Assembly (NCBI GenBank): GCA_011191975.1
Contig: DUFA01000116.1
Location: forward strand, 1-64,000
Length of the DNA: 64,000 bases
Source: Dehalococcoidia bacterium
GTDB taxonomy: Bacteria; Chloroflexota; Dehalococcoidia; Dehalococcoidales; UBA2162
Direction: 5' to 3'
Part shown: positions 1 to 9,629 of the stretch, in pieces
Layout: the number at the start of each line of letters is the position of its first letter
Position numbering within the stretch: the stretch's first letter is position 1
Made by a program: the position numbers and the translations under genes
The notes under the pieces: model-generated
What the model was told of the DNA's origin: nothing
Databases searched by the model: none
What the model saw: the letters and a program-made list of their open reading frames with translations, nothing else

Positions 1-1
1 G

Positions 2-136
2 CTTCTTTCATTTCTTATTTTCAATCTCGAAGAGTTTGCAGGTATCTGGCAGCGTTTGATGTTCATCGTTATGTTTGCTTGGTTGATGTATTTCCTTTAC
101 TCACGAAAAAACGATACTCTTATCATGCAAAATTAA
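2..136 (+). CDS. C-terminal end of a DUF998-like membrane protein (5' end outside window)
   Basis: An open frame enters from the left edge and ends at TAA 134-136, giving 44 residues. It contains a short amphipathic stretch FAGIWQR followed by one hydrophobic helix and a basic, polar tail. The pattern 'GIWQR-hydrophobic helix-end' resembles the last transmembrane helix of DUF998 membrane proteins, which have no firmly assigned function. Only the last helix is visible, so the family call is tentative. Nothing recognisable lies between this stop and the convergent GNAT gene that ends at 323. Confidence 0.45.
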   Translation, partial: LLSFLIFNLEEFAGIWQRLMFIVMFAWLMYFLYSRKNDTLIMQN

Positions 137-322
137 CCTTATTTAAAACTTCTAAATAAACAAAGTAGCGAATTGTTACTTACAAACTGATGTTTTTCGA
201 ATGGAATCCGGAAAGGTTTCTTTTCAGGAACATGAAAAATGAAGACATAATAAAGATGGACCCATTCAACCGCAGGACCTATGATTGCCCGGTGTGTATG
301 TGGTCAGCTTGGCTTTTTTCAG

Positions 323-778
323 CTATACGGGTGCAGTGAAATGTACCCATTGTAAGGCTTGAAATCCGTTATTTTGCAGAAATGTTTGCACCTCTACATT
401 CTGTGCAGGTACTGATGCGTGTATTATCTTAGCTCCTTTTTCATGGCTACGCTGACGGAAACCTTCTACCAATCGTCTACCAATGCCACCTCGTCGATGT
501 GCGGCGTCTACACCTATTAGCTGAATCCAGGCAGATTCTACGTTGGGTGCCGGTGTGTAAGCTAATCGTCCCAATATATAGCCGATAATTTGTCCTTCCA
601 ACTCAGCCACACAACTCAGACCGAGTTCACCGGATACATAACTATCGATCACTCCCGATTCAGCCACCGGCTCTTGTACCCCGGTAACATCTAAATCGAG
701 CATTACTACTTCTGGAATGTCTTCCACGGTCATATTTCTGATACTCACGCTTTCCTCTTTTTGAATATCATTTCTCAT
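323..778 (-). CDS. GNAT family N-acetyltransferase (RimI-like)
   Basis: Single-domain GNAT protein of 151 residues, predicted to move an acetyl group from acetyl-CoA to an amine; the substrate cannot be told. The start is set at the ATG at 778 (MRNDIQ) because GGAGGT lies six bases upstream; an upstream in-frame ATG would put that Shine-Dalgarno sequence inside the gene. Visible family features are the N-terminal beta strand VSIRNMTVEDIPEV, the acyl-CoA loop RRGGIGRRLVEGF, and the C-terminal NNGFQALQWVHF strand. A second GNAT gene lies 175 bases upstream on the same strand, so the two may be an old tandem duplication. They are only distantly alike. Confidence 0.85.
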   Translation of the reverse strand: MRNDIQKEESVSIRNMTVEDIPEVVMLDLDVTGVQEPVAESGVIDSYVSGELGLSCVAELEGQIIGYILGRLAYTPAPNVESAWIQLIGVDAAHRRGGIGRRLVEGFRQRSHEKGAKIIHASVPAQNVEVQTFLQNNGFQALQWVHFTAPV

Positions 779-953
779 GTTAACACCTCCATACAATCAC
801 TTTATTAATTTACAAAAGAAATTATATTCAATTCATATTAATTTGATCGTTGGCATTAATAATACAGACGTATCTCCCGTTTCAAGCATATCAGTAATGC
901 CGCCGGATATTTATCGGTTGAAATATAAACTTTTATATTGCTAGCTAATGGTT

Positions 954-1472
954 TCATATCGTTTTGGAATAATCTATCAGGTGTCCGACATTGAAGCCCA
1001 TGTGTTCGACGAAAGAAAGTAGTTGTTTATCACGTTGGTCAATATCGATTTTAATTTTCTTTATTCCTTTGGATTGATATTTCTCACATATGGCGTTTAC
1101 CAAACTCGTCGCGATGCTTTTTCGCTGGTACTCTGGATGAACACCGACAATACGAATAACGCCTACTTTAGTAGCAGTCTCTCCGACGTGCTCTATTCCC
1201 CCCAGTATGAAACCATGGACATGACCTTCAACTTCTGCCACAAAACTAAAACCAAGTAACTCTGATATATCACCTTTAATTAGATCCACATAGCTAACCG
1301 GTTTTGCCGAACGACCTACATGTCTGTCTATAGTAAAAATACGCTCAGTGGTCAGATTTTCGTATGTTATGGCTTTTCCTGCCTTTCTTATCTCGTGGTC
1401 TATAAAAAAGGTCGCATCGATATCTCCTATCGTCATGGGTCGGACAATTACCTCTTTGTCAATCGTTGGCAT
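954..1472 (-). CDS. GNAT family N-acetyltransferase
   Basis: Second GNAT protein, 172 residues from the ATG at 1472. The start is chosen because AGGAGG sits eight bases upstream; a GTG at 1481 abuts the Shine-Dalgarno sequence and is less likely. It has the usual fold order: VIVRPMTIGDID at the N-terminus, a long insert with conserved SFVAEVEGHVHGFILGG, the acyl-CoA loop VHPEYQRKSIATSLV, and the closing HMGFNVGHLIDY. The loop has Ser where the family usually has Gly (Q/R-x-x-G-x-G/A), so cofactor binding may differ. It is first of a likely two-gene unit and is preceded by a 13-codon reading frame with its own ribosome binding site. Confidence 0.82.
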   Translation of the reverse strand: MPTIDKEVIVRPMTIGDIDATFFIDHEIRKAGKAITYENLTTERIFTIDRHVGRSAKPVSYVDLIKGDISELLGFSFVAEVEGHVHGFILGGIEHVGETATKVGVIRIVGVHPEYQRKSIATSLVNAICEKYQSKGIKKIKIDIDQRDKQLLSFVEHMGFNVGHLIDYSKTI

Positions 1473-1526
1473 TATTATCACCTCCTTTCTTTCCAGACTA
1501 ATCTAATAACAAAGGAGCACCAGTCA

Positions 1527-1568
1527 TCACTGTATCCAGCGATTTCCAGTACCCCTTTTTCTCATCAT
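1527..1568 (-). CDS. 13-codon leader reading frame ahead of the GNAT gene
   Basis: A very short frame, MMRKRGTGNRWIQ then TGA, starts at ATG 1568 (or the adjacent ATG 1565). A strong AGGGAGGTG Shine-Dalgarno sequence lies just upstream at about 1571-1579. It ends about 55 bases before the start of the downstream acetyltransferase, which has its own Shine-Dalgarno sequence. The strong initiation signal is what makes the frame notable, and the peptide is basic. A translated leader could couple ribosome state to expression of the acetyltransferase, as happens with some resistance genes. That role is inference, and the frame could also be the remnant of a longer gene. Confidence 0.35.
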   Translation of the reverse strand: MMRKRGTGNRWIQ

Positions 1569-1980
1569 TTTCACCTCCCTTTAGCAGGAGGTTGAGATAG
1601 ATAAGGTTTATTCTGTTGGATTTCTATATATAGGGACTTAGAGTATAAATCGTATCCAAATATATGTCAATAATTAATAATAAATATTGTAATTAAACCT
1701 TATTTATCAGTATTTTCGTATATGCCAAGAACATATAATCAAATGACTAGTCGATAGCATATATAGAGAAATCAAAGGTATTAAGAAATGATTAACTCAA
1801 ACGTAATCAGATAGTTACACATATGATGTGACAAGCATCGTAAAGAATATCCTAAGGTAAAGCAAAATGTGAAGCAGGCAGAATCCTATTAAGCTTTCGT
1901 TGAAAAATGTCCGCTCATATACGGCCGCGACCGTTAGACTTATATATTGTTCTGGGATAAAGGTACTCTTCCCCCATTTA
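1569..1980. other. Intergenic region, no gene seen
   Basis: About 410 AT-rich bases between the GNAT leader frame and the end of the broken amidase gene. Apart from the Shine-Dalgarno sequence at 1571-1579 and the presumed promoter of the GNAT unit, I see no gene, clear hairpin or repeat. Confidence 0.5.
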
Positions 1981-3405
1981 TTAATAATCTAAATCTAATG
2001 GTGGTCGTATGTTTGACCAAGGTAAGGTTGACTCAAAAGCAGCGGCAGCCTTCAATACCGTTGTATCATCAAAGCGCCTACCTACAATCTGAAGGCCTAC
2101 CGGTAACCCCTCATTAGTCCACCCACAAGGAACTGAAGCTGCTGGCTGACCGGTACAGTTGAACGGGTAGGTGAAAGGTGTCCAGTCAAGCCAAGAGGAA
2201 CTCTTATACTCACCGATTTCTGTTAATTCACGTTTTCTGACGTCAAAAGCAGACACTGCAGTTGCTGGTGTTAACAGCAGGTCATACGTCTCGAAGAATG
2301 GCAATAACCTATCGTGCAACTGCTCGCGCTCAGATGCAGCCTGGGCATATTCGATTGCCAATCTACTATTACCTTGTCTAATTAGAGTAACAAGGCGTGG
2401 ATCCATCTGGTCACCCCACTCATCTAGCTGGTCGGTATATGCCGCAGCATAACTTACTGCCCATATTAGACTGAAGGCTTGTTCTAGGTTTGTGATATCA
2501 GGTGTCGCCATCTCAACTGTACACCCTAGAGTCTCAAAGACACTGACTGCTGCCGAGGTTTTCTCAAGTACCTGTGATTCTACAGCTGCATATCCCAGAT
2601 CAGGACTCCAGGCCACTCTCAGTCCTTTTAAATTATCGTTAAGATGTGTAAGGTAATTAAGATTGATATCCGGTAGAGAGTGCCTATCTCTGTCATCTCT
2701 GCCAGCCATAATCTCTAAAGCCAAAGCCGCATCTTTTACTGTTCTAGTAATTGGACCGTATTATGAAAGTGTTCGCCAATCGCTGGAACCTGCACCACGC
2801 GGAACACGACCAAATGATGGCTTAATACCAAAAACACCACAGAATCTGCTGGGAATCCGTATTGACCCACCGCCGTCACTACCCTGGCTCAACGGACCCA
2901 TACCTGCCGCGACTGCGGCGGCCGCCCCACCGCTTGAAAATCCAGCATGACGTTCCAAGTTCCATGGATTACGTGTTGGACCAAAAAGCAAGTTATCGGT
3001 AACACCCATGAAGCCAAATTCAGGAGTATTGGTCTTCCCGAGTAAGATGGCACCGGCTGCCTTCAGTCGCTCAACAATAATCGCATCACGGTCGGGGATA
3101 AAATTCTCGTATAACTTGGAGCCAGACGTTGTGCGAATACCTTTTGTATATGTGAGATCCTTTATTGATATAGGAACACCGTGCAGAGGGCCAAGTTTAT
3201 CCCCATTCATTAACTTGACTTCGGATTCTCGAGCTTTTTCCCTCGCGTACTCATCAAGTACTGTACAATAAGCATTAATTTTTAGATTCAACCGTTCGAT
3301 ACGATTAAGCACAGCATTAATTACTTCTACTGGAGAAAGTTTCTTTGTCTTTATTGCTTGGGCCATTTCTAACGCTGGCATATAGCAAATTTCAGTATCC
3401 TGCAT
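1981..3405 (-). pseudogene. Amidase signature family hydrolase, interrupted by one in-frame TAA
   Basis: Reading from ATG 3405 (GGAG nine bases upstream) gives 214 residues, then TAA at 2763-2761. The same frame continues without shift for 259 codons to the stop at 1981. Ignoring the stop gives a normal 474-position amidase. The N-terminal part holds the whole Ser-cisSer-Lys triad: Lys82 in PISIKDL, Ser158 in FSSGG, and Ser181 in [11 protein letters not shown]. The frame after the stop resumes with [22 protein letters not shown], typical of the family, so only one codon is damaged. Amidases of this type hydrolyse amides, and some belong to GatA-like or nitrile pathways. Either the gene is newly dead or the base call is wrong. 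TAA excludes selenocysteine. Confidence 0.85.
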
Positions 3406-4014
3406 TGTATCTCCATTCTGTATTAACGCCCTAGCTTAACCTATAGCGACCGACAATTCCACTGTCAAATATACTGGGTAATGTATCAATTTGAAATGTG
3501 AAGAGTGTAAAAATTCAAGCCTAGGAAGTGAAAGGGATAGTAATCGTTGTAACTAAGAGGAGGATGCTCAAAAAATTTAACTCATTATTCTAGGGGAGTA
3601 CAAAGACCGTGCTTATTCGAGTTTGTTAAGACATCATAGGAAGTTTTAAACTATAATTATATCGTTACTCATAATAGTTAGCATTGATTCTAGGGGTTAG
3701 TCTAATTAGTCATAAGATAGGCGAACAAATATAATCTGGTTCGGTCACCCCCACTACCACCACGACCGCAACCTAGTTAAATAATCTGGACATCACCTCT
3801 CTTGTATCTGTATAATTGTAGCACTTACGAATACTGTCCCAATCGTTTTCATGACTGGACAAACTTCGAGATGTTTGTTTATTAATAAATCCCAAGTATT
3901 GAAAACTAATTGAAAGTATTATACTGTACCCTATTAAGGCAGGAGGATAAATTAGTTCTTTTATTAGTGATTATATGTATTGTTAACACATTGAAGAACT
4001 AAGAAGGTGGTTTC
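3406..4014. other. Intergenic region, no gene seen
   Basis: About 600 AT-rich bases between the amidase pseudogene and the HAD gene, which are divergently oriented, so promoters for both must lie here. I see no convincing reading frame, repeat or hairpin. The AAGGTGG sequence near 4004-4010 is the ribosome binding site of the HAD gene. Confidence 0.5.
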
Positions 4015-4629
4015 GTGACTGAGGAGTTAAAAGTATTAGTACTCGACGCTATGGGTGTTATTTACTCCGTTAGGGATGACGTTAAGGATCTGCTTTGTCC
4101 GTTTGTTGCCGAGAAGGGAGGTACCAAGGATACGACAACAATCAATGAGCTATATCGTTCTGCCAGTCTTGGAAATATGTCTGCCTTCGAGTTTTGGAAG
4201 GCAGTTAATGTCTCGTCAGAGCTTGAAGACGAATACCTCTCAAAGCACAAACTTTCGGATGGCCTTGTTGATTTTCTTGAGGAAACGAATCAACGTGGAC
4301 ATGAAGTCTGGTGTTTGTCGAATGATTTGTCAGAATGGTCGAGGAAACTCCGGCTTCACTTTAGACTAGAGAAATACTTTAATGGCTTTGTCATCAGTAG
4401 CGACGTAGGATTCAGAAAGCCGGATCCAGCCATTTTTCATCGACTCGTCACACAATCGAATATGGATCCTCATAAAGCCATTTTCATTGATGATAATAAG
4501 AAAAACTTGGATTCAGCCGCTATCTTGGGCTTTGAAACCGTAGTCTTCAGACCCGTAGCTTCGGATTCCACCGGCGGAACACACAAGATAGTAAACAACT
4601 TTAATGATATCCTTCCGTTGTTAACATAA
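4015..4629 (+). CDS. HAD-superfamily hydrolase (subfamily IA-like)
   Basis: 204-residue haloacid-dehalogenase-fold protein, starting at GTG 4015 with AAGGTGG upstream. Motif I is VLVLDAMGVIY: the nucleophile Asp11 is present, but the second Asp of DxDG is Met. Motif II is WCLSND, motif III is the Lys of RKPDP, and motif IV is FIDDNKKN. HAD enzymes usually hydrolyse phosphate esters. Loss of the second motif I Asp (the general acid/base) occurs in some subfamilies and may mean a weak or non-phosphatase activity. The substrate is unknown. It stands alone, with more than 600 bases of non-coding DNA on each side. Confidence 0.85.
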   Translation: MTEELKVLVLDAMGVIYSVRDDVKDLLCPFVAEKGGTKDTTTINELYRSASLGNMSAFEFWKAVNVSSELEDEYLSKHKLSDGLVDFLEETNQRGHEVWCLSNDLSEWSRKLRLHFRLEKYFNGFVISSDVGFRKPDPAIFHRLVTQSNMDPHKAIFIDDNKKNLDSAAILGFETVVFRPVASDSTGGTHKIVNNFNDILPLLT

Positions 4630-5247
4630 TACTTGATGTTTGTCCATGTTGTTACTTTTGCTGCAAATAGAAAAGAACACTTTTGCATCGGAAATGTATC
4701 AGCTTGTTGGTTCTTTAAATGGTTTAATTTCTCGCGACACAAATTACAGGATATGCAGTCTATCTGACTTAGTTTTTCTTTGATTCATGTGGTGGCTTTA
4801 CTTTACGAAACACTAAATAGATATAAGTCATAAGATATTTTTAGCACCGAACACTCCATGAGAGGAGTAATTACTGTCAGAGTTTGCCAAAATATCGTTC
4901 TTAGTACAGGACTAACTGTTCCCATCATACTCTGTCAAGCGGCATGGATACTCGCCATAGCTACTCTTTCGTTATGGTACGCAACAGACGTCGTGTAAAA
5001 GTCTCGAGTAGGTACATCCATCTGACTAAAGAAAACTCTGAAGTACCAGAATCGATGATTTTAGTGTAAGGTTGGTTATGGAAGTATCAAGGCCAACACC
5101 CGGTAAGGGATAATGGTGAGTACGACACCCTTTATGCCACTGCGGTCGGCTTATCCCAATACACCACGATTGCTGTTGTTTAAGTCAAGCTGTAGCGTTG
5201 TACTTAAGAATCCAAGGAAGTGAGTGTTAAAGAGTCCGCGTAGACAA
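4630..5247. other. Intergenic region, no gene seen
   Basis: About 620 bases between two converging genes. A 46-codon hydrophobic frame (4858-4998, +) has no ribosome binding site and was not accepted. No terminator hairpin or repeat stands out. Confidence 0.45.
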
Positions 5248-6129
5248 TTAAGATGGGATTATGGTCGTTACTTCCTTGGATGGTGTATTACCAAAGTACA
5301 CTTTAGTGTGCGGCCATGGAATCTCGATGTCCTCTTCATCAAATCGGTTCTTGATTAGACGTCGGAGTTCGCCGGTCAAACCCCAGTGTGCACCGGCTTT
5401 CGTGGAACCTCTAACAATAATATCGACACTATTATTTCCCAAATCGCCGACGCGAACGACCGATGGGGTATCCAGTAACCTTCCGCTCCATTCTGGATCA
5501 TTCTTTAGTTCTTGGCACACCTCATTGATAATCTTAAAAACCTTGTCTAGGTTCTCCTTGTAGGCAACGCTAATAGTCATGTTAATACACCCCCAGTCCC
5601 TCATCCTATTAGTAGCAAAAGAGATCTGGCTATTCGGGATGTAATGCAAGGTACCATCTATCTCTCGAAGAACCGTACGACGTAAACCGAATTGTTCAAC
5701 AGTTCCCTCTTCACCATTAACTTTCACCCACTCGCCGATCCGATACCAATCCTCCATTAGAATAAAAATGCCATTAAGGTAATCGCGTATTATGTTTTGA
5801 GCGGCTAGTCCAAGAGCGAGTGCCCCGACTCCCAGCCCGGTTAAAAGTGCTCCAATATCAAGCCCAAGTTGACCAAGTATCATAACAACGGCAAATACAA
5901 AGATAATAATAGAGTAAAGACGGATAATTGCACGTGAGATTGTATTTGCTCTAGCTTCTTTTTCTGCTGTAGCCTCCTCACGAACTCCTGGGATACGTAC
6001 CGTTATCAATCGTGGGATTAGCCACCGCCCGATGAAAAACAATATGACAGTTGCTATTATTATGATCCCAATCTGTATCGCACTGTTTACTACCGCAGAT
6101 ACACCGAAATCAAATTCCAAGTTAGGCAT
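5248..6129 (-). CDS. Small-conductance mechanosensitive channel, MscS family
   Basis: 293-residue inner-membrane channel that would open under membrane tension to release solutes on osmotic downshock. It has an N-terminal hydrophobic helix (about residues 15-40), a second at about 70-90, and the pore-lining TM3 signature GLGVGALALGLAAQNIIRDY at about 97-118. The beta domain begins with GIFILMEDWYRIGEWVKVNGEEGTV, followed by the alpha/beta vestibule ending IPWPHTKVYF. This is the minimal three-helix MscS type. AAAGGAGA precedes the ATG. It is alone on its strand and probably monocistronic. Confidence 0.95.
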   Translation of the reverse strand: MPNLEFDFGVSAVVNSAIQIGIIIIATVILFFIGRWLIPRLITVRIPGVREEATAEKEARANTISRAIIRLYSIIIFVFAVVMILGQLGLDIGALLTGLGVGALALGLAAQNIIRDYLNGIFILMEDWYRIGEWVKVNGEEGTVEQFGLRRTVLREIDGTLHYIPNSQISFATNRMRDWGCINMTISVAYKENLDKVFKIINEVCQELKNDPEWSGRLLDTPSVVRVGDLGNNSVDIIVRGSTKAGAHWGLTGELRRLIKNRFDEEDIEIPWPHTKVYFGNTPSKEVTTIIPS

Positions 6130-6649
6130 AACACTCTCCTTTCAATGGCTTCTACGTCCATCTATGTTGAATGCTAAACATTTTACAGAATACATAAACA
6201 CGAGACAATACCTCTATATATCAAATAACCGCATTTGTATCATCTACAAAGGATGAGTAACTGGTTTTGAATATATCGAAAGATGCCTAATTATTTTCGC
6301 TTCATAGATATCGTCATAACTTGAGTGGGTGCTAAGGTACAAAGGGATATTAGAGGTTAGAAAAGTAATTTTTCTTTGTCATTTAGGAGAGGATATAGAG
6401 AGTATTCCTAAATTCAGGAAAGAGCTTATTCGTTTGATAAAAATGGATAAACCTTACATAGTGGTTATTGCTGAATATTGCCGATTCGATAACCACAGAG
6501 ACTATCAAATAACATTTCAGCTGCAATCGCCCATCTTATAACAAGAATGTGATGCCTGGAGTTGAGTTTTTATGTAGATTCGTAATCAAGTCGATGGAAC
6601 TATTTCTACGGAATTCATGACTAAAGAATAATTCCAGAAAAATAATACT
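6130..6649. other. Intergenic region, no gene seen
   Basis: About 520 AT-rich bases between the fused ABC ATPase gene and the MscS gene, both on the minus strand. A 70-codon plus-strand frame at 6329-6541 has no Shine-Dalgarno sequence and no recognisable motif, so it was not accepted. The MscS promoter probably lies at the right-hand end. Confidence 0.45.
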
Positions 6650-8743
6650 CTAAATCATCTCTGATCGCCGATTTTGCTGGAATAATGCCAGTTCTTCCAA
6701 GGGGAGGTGGCAGTAGATAACATGATAGGGAGAGTTTGGTCCGATACGTGCTTTCGGCGGTGTCTCGTCGCAAAGGGAACCGATTTTACGAGGACAGCGA
6801 CCGGCAAAGAAGCAACCTTGAAAACGTTCACGTAAAGTTGGTACGGCACCACTGAGTCGCACACCCGTAGGCTTAACTTCTGGATCAGGTATAGGTACCG
6901 CCGAAAGAAGCGCTTCTGTGTACGGATGTGATGGCATGCTCATTACGCACTCCGTAGGACCCAACTCAGCCACATGGCCGGCATAGAGTACAAGAATGTC
7001 ATCGGAGATATAACGAACAACTCCTAAGTCATGCGAAATAAAGATATACGACATACCCCGTTCACGCTGATAGTCTTCTAGCAGTTTGAGTACTTGAGCC
7101 TGGACGGAGACATCTAGCGAGGCAACTGCCTCGTCAGCGATAATAATATCAGCTTCGCCGGCGAAAGCAGCGGCTAAGACTATCCTCTGTTGTTCACCGC
7201 CGCTAAGAGCATCGGGACGACGTTCCAAATACGCAGGCTCCAACCTGACCGATCGCGCCATTTCCTCAGCAAGTTCTCGGCTTTCCTTTCTGCTCAATCC
7301 TGCTAACTTCTGTAAAGAACGAGTGATGGCATGACGGGCAGGAAGTTTCGGGTTCAACGATGTCGTCGGATTCTGGAATACCATCCGTAAAGCAGCCCGT
7401 TGCTGGTTTGTTCGATCTTCAATCTTAGGAGAGAGTTCTTCGCCACGCAGCAGAATCTCGCCTCGTTGTAGTGGGGTTAAACCGGCAACCAGCCGGGCTA
7501 TTGTCGTTTTACCACAGCCGCTTTCACCTACAATGCTAAGAGTTCGTCCATCTCCTACATTGAAATTGATATTGGAAACCGCACGCACCGGGGGTTGCAC
7601 CCTAGGGCCGAAGAGTATATATTTACGCTGCCATTGACCGAAGAATCGTCGCAGCCCTTTCGCCTCCAGTATTGTCTCAGAGGTTTCGCGTAGTCTCTTT
7701 TCTCGCGGTTCAAGTTCTCCCCAGATTTCTTTGTGAACGTCTTTCCAGAAGAAGCAGCGTGACTGGTTGTTGTCTCCGAGATCTAGCATTTCCGGGGCTT
7801 CCCTGTAACACAACTCCTCCGCCATTGGGCAACGGGGAGCAAAAAGGCATGCCTGAAGATTAGGTTCTTCGGGAGCATAGGTATCTCCGGGGATACTGCG
7901 AAGACTGGTGACTATCCTGCTTTCAGAGGGAGGTTGTGGAACGCACTGTAACAGCCCTACAGCATAAGGATGCTTTGAATTCTTGAATATTACGCTGGTC
8001 GCCGCTTGTTCGATGGTCTGACCTGCATACATCACTGCCACACGGTCAGCAACACGTGCTACCGTAGCCAAATTATGACTTACATACAGGATACCGGCAT
8101 TGACACGCCGCTTCAGGTCTACCATAAGATCTAGGATGGTCGCTTCCGTAGTAACATCGAGAGCTGTAGTAGGTTCATCCATAATTAGTAGATCCGGATC
8201 GCATGCTAAACCCATAGCTATCATAACTCGCTGTTGCATCCCACCGCTGAGCTGGTGTGGATAGCGTTTACCAAGGATATCCGGTTCGGCTAGCCCCACA
8301 CTGTCAAAAAGCTCCGCGGTCCGCTGCCGTGCTTTCCGTAAATCCATACCTAGATGTTCTCGTAGCACTTCTTCCATCTGTAGACCGATCCGCATGGTGG
8401 GATTCAGTGCCATGCCGGGATTCTGATACACCATAGCAATACGATTCCCGCGTAACTGGCGAAGCTTGGAAGCTGGCATGTTGATTAGATCTCTACCTTC
8501 AAAGCGAATATTGCCTTCTACCAGCGACTCTCCAGGCTGGAAATTTAGTAGGTATCTTACTATAGCAAAAGCACTTATTGACTTACCGCATCCTGTTTCC
8601 CCAACTAAGGCAAGGACTTCACCACGCTGTATGCTAAACGATACATCACGTACTACATGAAAGGTGCCATGCGGTGTATAGAAAGTCACCGCCAGATGAT
8701 CCACTTCCAGAAGAGGAGGTTTGTTTTGCCTTTCTTTATCCAT
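6650..8743 (-). CDS. Peptide/nickel ABC importer, fused tandem ATPase (DppD-DppF type)
   Basis: 697 residues carrying two complete ABC ATPase domains in one chain, where most systems use two proteins. Domain 1 has Walker A GETGCGKS (about residue 48), signature LSGGMQQR and Walker B LLIMDEP. Domain 2 has [16 protein letters not shown] and IIIADEA. Each domain ends in an oligopeptide-ATPase tail with clustered cysteines ([14 protein letters not shown] and [15 protein letters not shown]), a region that binds an Fe-S cluster in some DppD proteins. It energises uptake through the two permeases encoded just upstream. Its ATG overlaps the end of dppC by eight bases, pointing to translational coupling. 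The solute cannot be told from sequence. Confidence 0.95.
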   Translation of the reverse strand: MDKERQNKPPLLEVDHLAVTFYTPHGTFHVVRDVSFSIQRGEVLALVGETGCGKSISAFAIVRYLLNFQPGESLVEGNIRFEGRDLINMPASKLRQLRGNRIAMVYQNPGMALNPTMRIGLQMEEVLREHLGMDLRKARQRTAELFDSVGLAEPDILGKRYPHQLSGGMQQRVMIAMGLACDPDLLIMDEPTTALDVTTEATILDLMVDLKRRVNAGILYVSHNLATVARVADRVAVMYAGQTIEQAATSVIFKNSKHPYAVGLLQCVPQPPSESRIVTSLRSIPGDTYAPEEPNLQACLFAPRCPMAEELCYREAPEMLDLGDNNQSRCFFWKDVHKEIWGELEPREKRLRETSETILEAKGLRRFFGQWQRKYILFGPRVQPPVRAVSNINFNVGDGRTLSIVGESGCGKTTIARLVAGLTPLQRGEILLRGEELSPKIEDRTNQQRAALRMVFQNPTTSLNPKLPARHAITRSLQKLAGLSRKESRELAEEMARSVRLEPAYLERRPDALSGGEQQRIVLAAAFAGEADIIIADEAVASLDVSVQAQVLKLLEDYQRERGMSYIFISHDLGVVRYISDDILVLYAGHVAELGPTECVMSMPSHPYTEALLSAVPIPDPEVKPTGVRLSGAVPTLRERFQGCFFAGRCPRKIGSLCDETPPKARIGPNSPYHVIYCHLPLEELALFQQNRRSEMI

Positions 8744-9629
8744 GCTCTACTTTCTCCCTGGCCATGCCACTGGCTTGTTTAATGCCATCGACGAGGAGAT
8801 TGACACCTACGATGAGTGAAACTATTGCACCCATAGGAGCAAGAGCGACCCAGGGAGCAATGACCAGAAATCGGCGACTCTGGCTTATCATCAGACCCCA
8901 GTCAGGCGATGGCGGCTGGACACCGAGACCAAGAAATCCCAACGATGCAATAGAGAGAATGGCATAACTGAAGCGCACTGACGCCTCCACGCCAAGGACA
9001 GGCATAACATTAGGCAGGAGCTCATTGAAGATGATGTAAGTTGTAGATTCACCACGTAGACGAGCACTCTGGACAAACTCCATTGTCTTTAAAGAGAGTG
9101 TAGTGCTCCTTACCACCCGCGCAATAGCTGGCATACTCACGAAGCCAATAGTGGCTGCGATGTTTATCCTGCTGGGGCCAAGAGTGAACAGCACCAGAAG
9201 GGCAAGAAGCAGGGTGGGAAAGGACATCAGTCCATCCATTATCCGCATAATAATCTCATCCACCCGGCCACCTTTATAGCCACTGCTCATTCCCACACTT
9301 GTACCTAATACGATACCCAGAGCGGTGCTGGCGGCTGCCGTTGTGATGAGGGAGGTGGCTCCGCACATCACCCGACTCAAGACATCGCGTCCATACTGGT
9401 CGGTACCCAACCAGAACTGAGGTGACGGTGGTAAGTTTTGAAACTCCTCAATTGAGGCAGGCATTTCGGTCGGAGAATAAGGCGCCAACCAAGGGCCAAA
9501 GATTGCCAGAATAAGGTGAAGCAGTACTATCGGGAGGGCAATTCGCCCAGACCACGTACGTAATATCATACTAAGGGTATTTATGATACTTTGCCTTATA
9601 GAGGTTAGTCTTGAAAGAATTACCATCAT
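8736..9629 (-). CDS. Peptide-type ABC transporter permease, DppC family
   Basis: 297-residue inner-membrane permease. An N-terminal helix (IALPIVLLHLILAIFGPWLA) is followed by the family's extracytoplasmic segment with FWLGTDQYGRDVLSRVM, then five further helices. The EAA loop reads FNELLPNVMPVLGVE, and the C-terminal SLGFLGLGVQPPSPDWG is diagnostic for DppC/OppC. It would form a heterodimer channel with the DppB protein. Its first ATG overlaps the dppB stop (ATGA, 9626-9629), and its end overlaps the ATPase gene, so the four transporter genes are one operon. Confidence 0.95.
   Translation of the reverse strand: MMVILSRLTSIRQSIINTLSMILRTWSGRIALPIVLLHLILAIFGPWLAPYSPTEMPASIEEFQNLPPSPQFWLGTDQYGRDVLSRVMCGATSLITTAAASTALGIVLGTSVGMSSGYKGGRVDEIIMRIMDGLMSFPTLLLALLVLFTLGPSRINIAATIGFVSMPAIARVVRSTTLSLKTMEFVQSARLRGESTTYIIFNELLPNVMPVLGVEASVRFSYAILSIASLGFLGLGVQPPSPDWGLMISQSRRFLVIAPWVALAPMGAIVSLIVGVNLLVDGIKQASGMAREKVEHG

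Noticed and set aside
2761..2763. In-frame stop in the amidase as a recoded codon
   Set aside because: It is TAA, which is not used for selenocysteine or pyrrolysine, and no readthrough signal is evident.
4858..4998. 46-codon hydrophobic open frame
   Set aside because: No ribosome binding site; hydrophobic composition is easily produced by AT-rich DNA.
6329..6541. 70-codon plus-strand open frame
   Set aside because: No Shine-Dalgarno sequence, no motif, and AT-rich composition as in the surrounding non-coding DNA.
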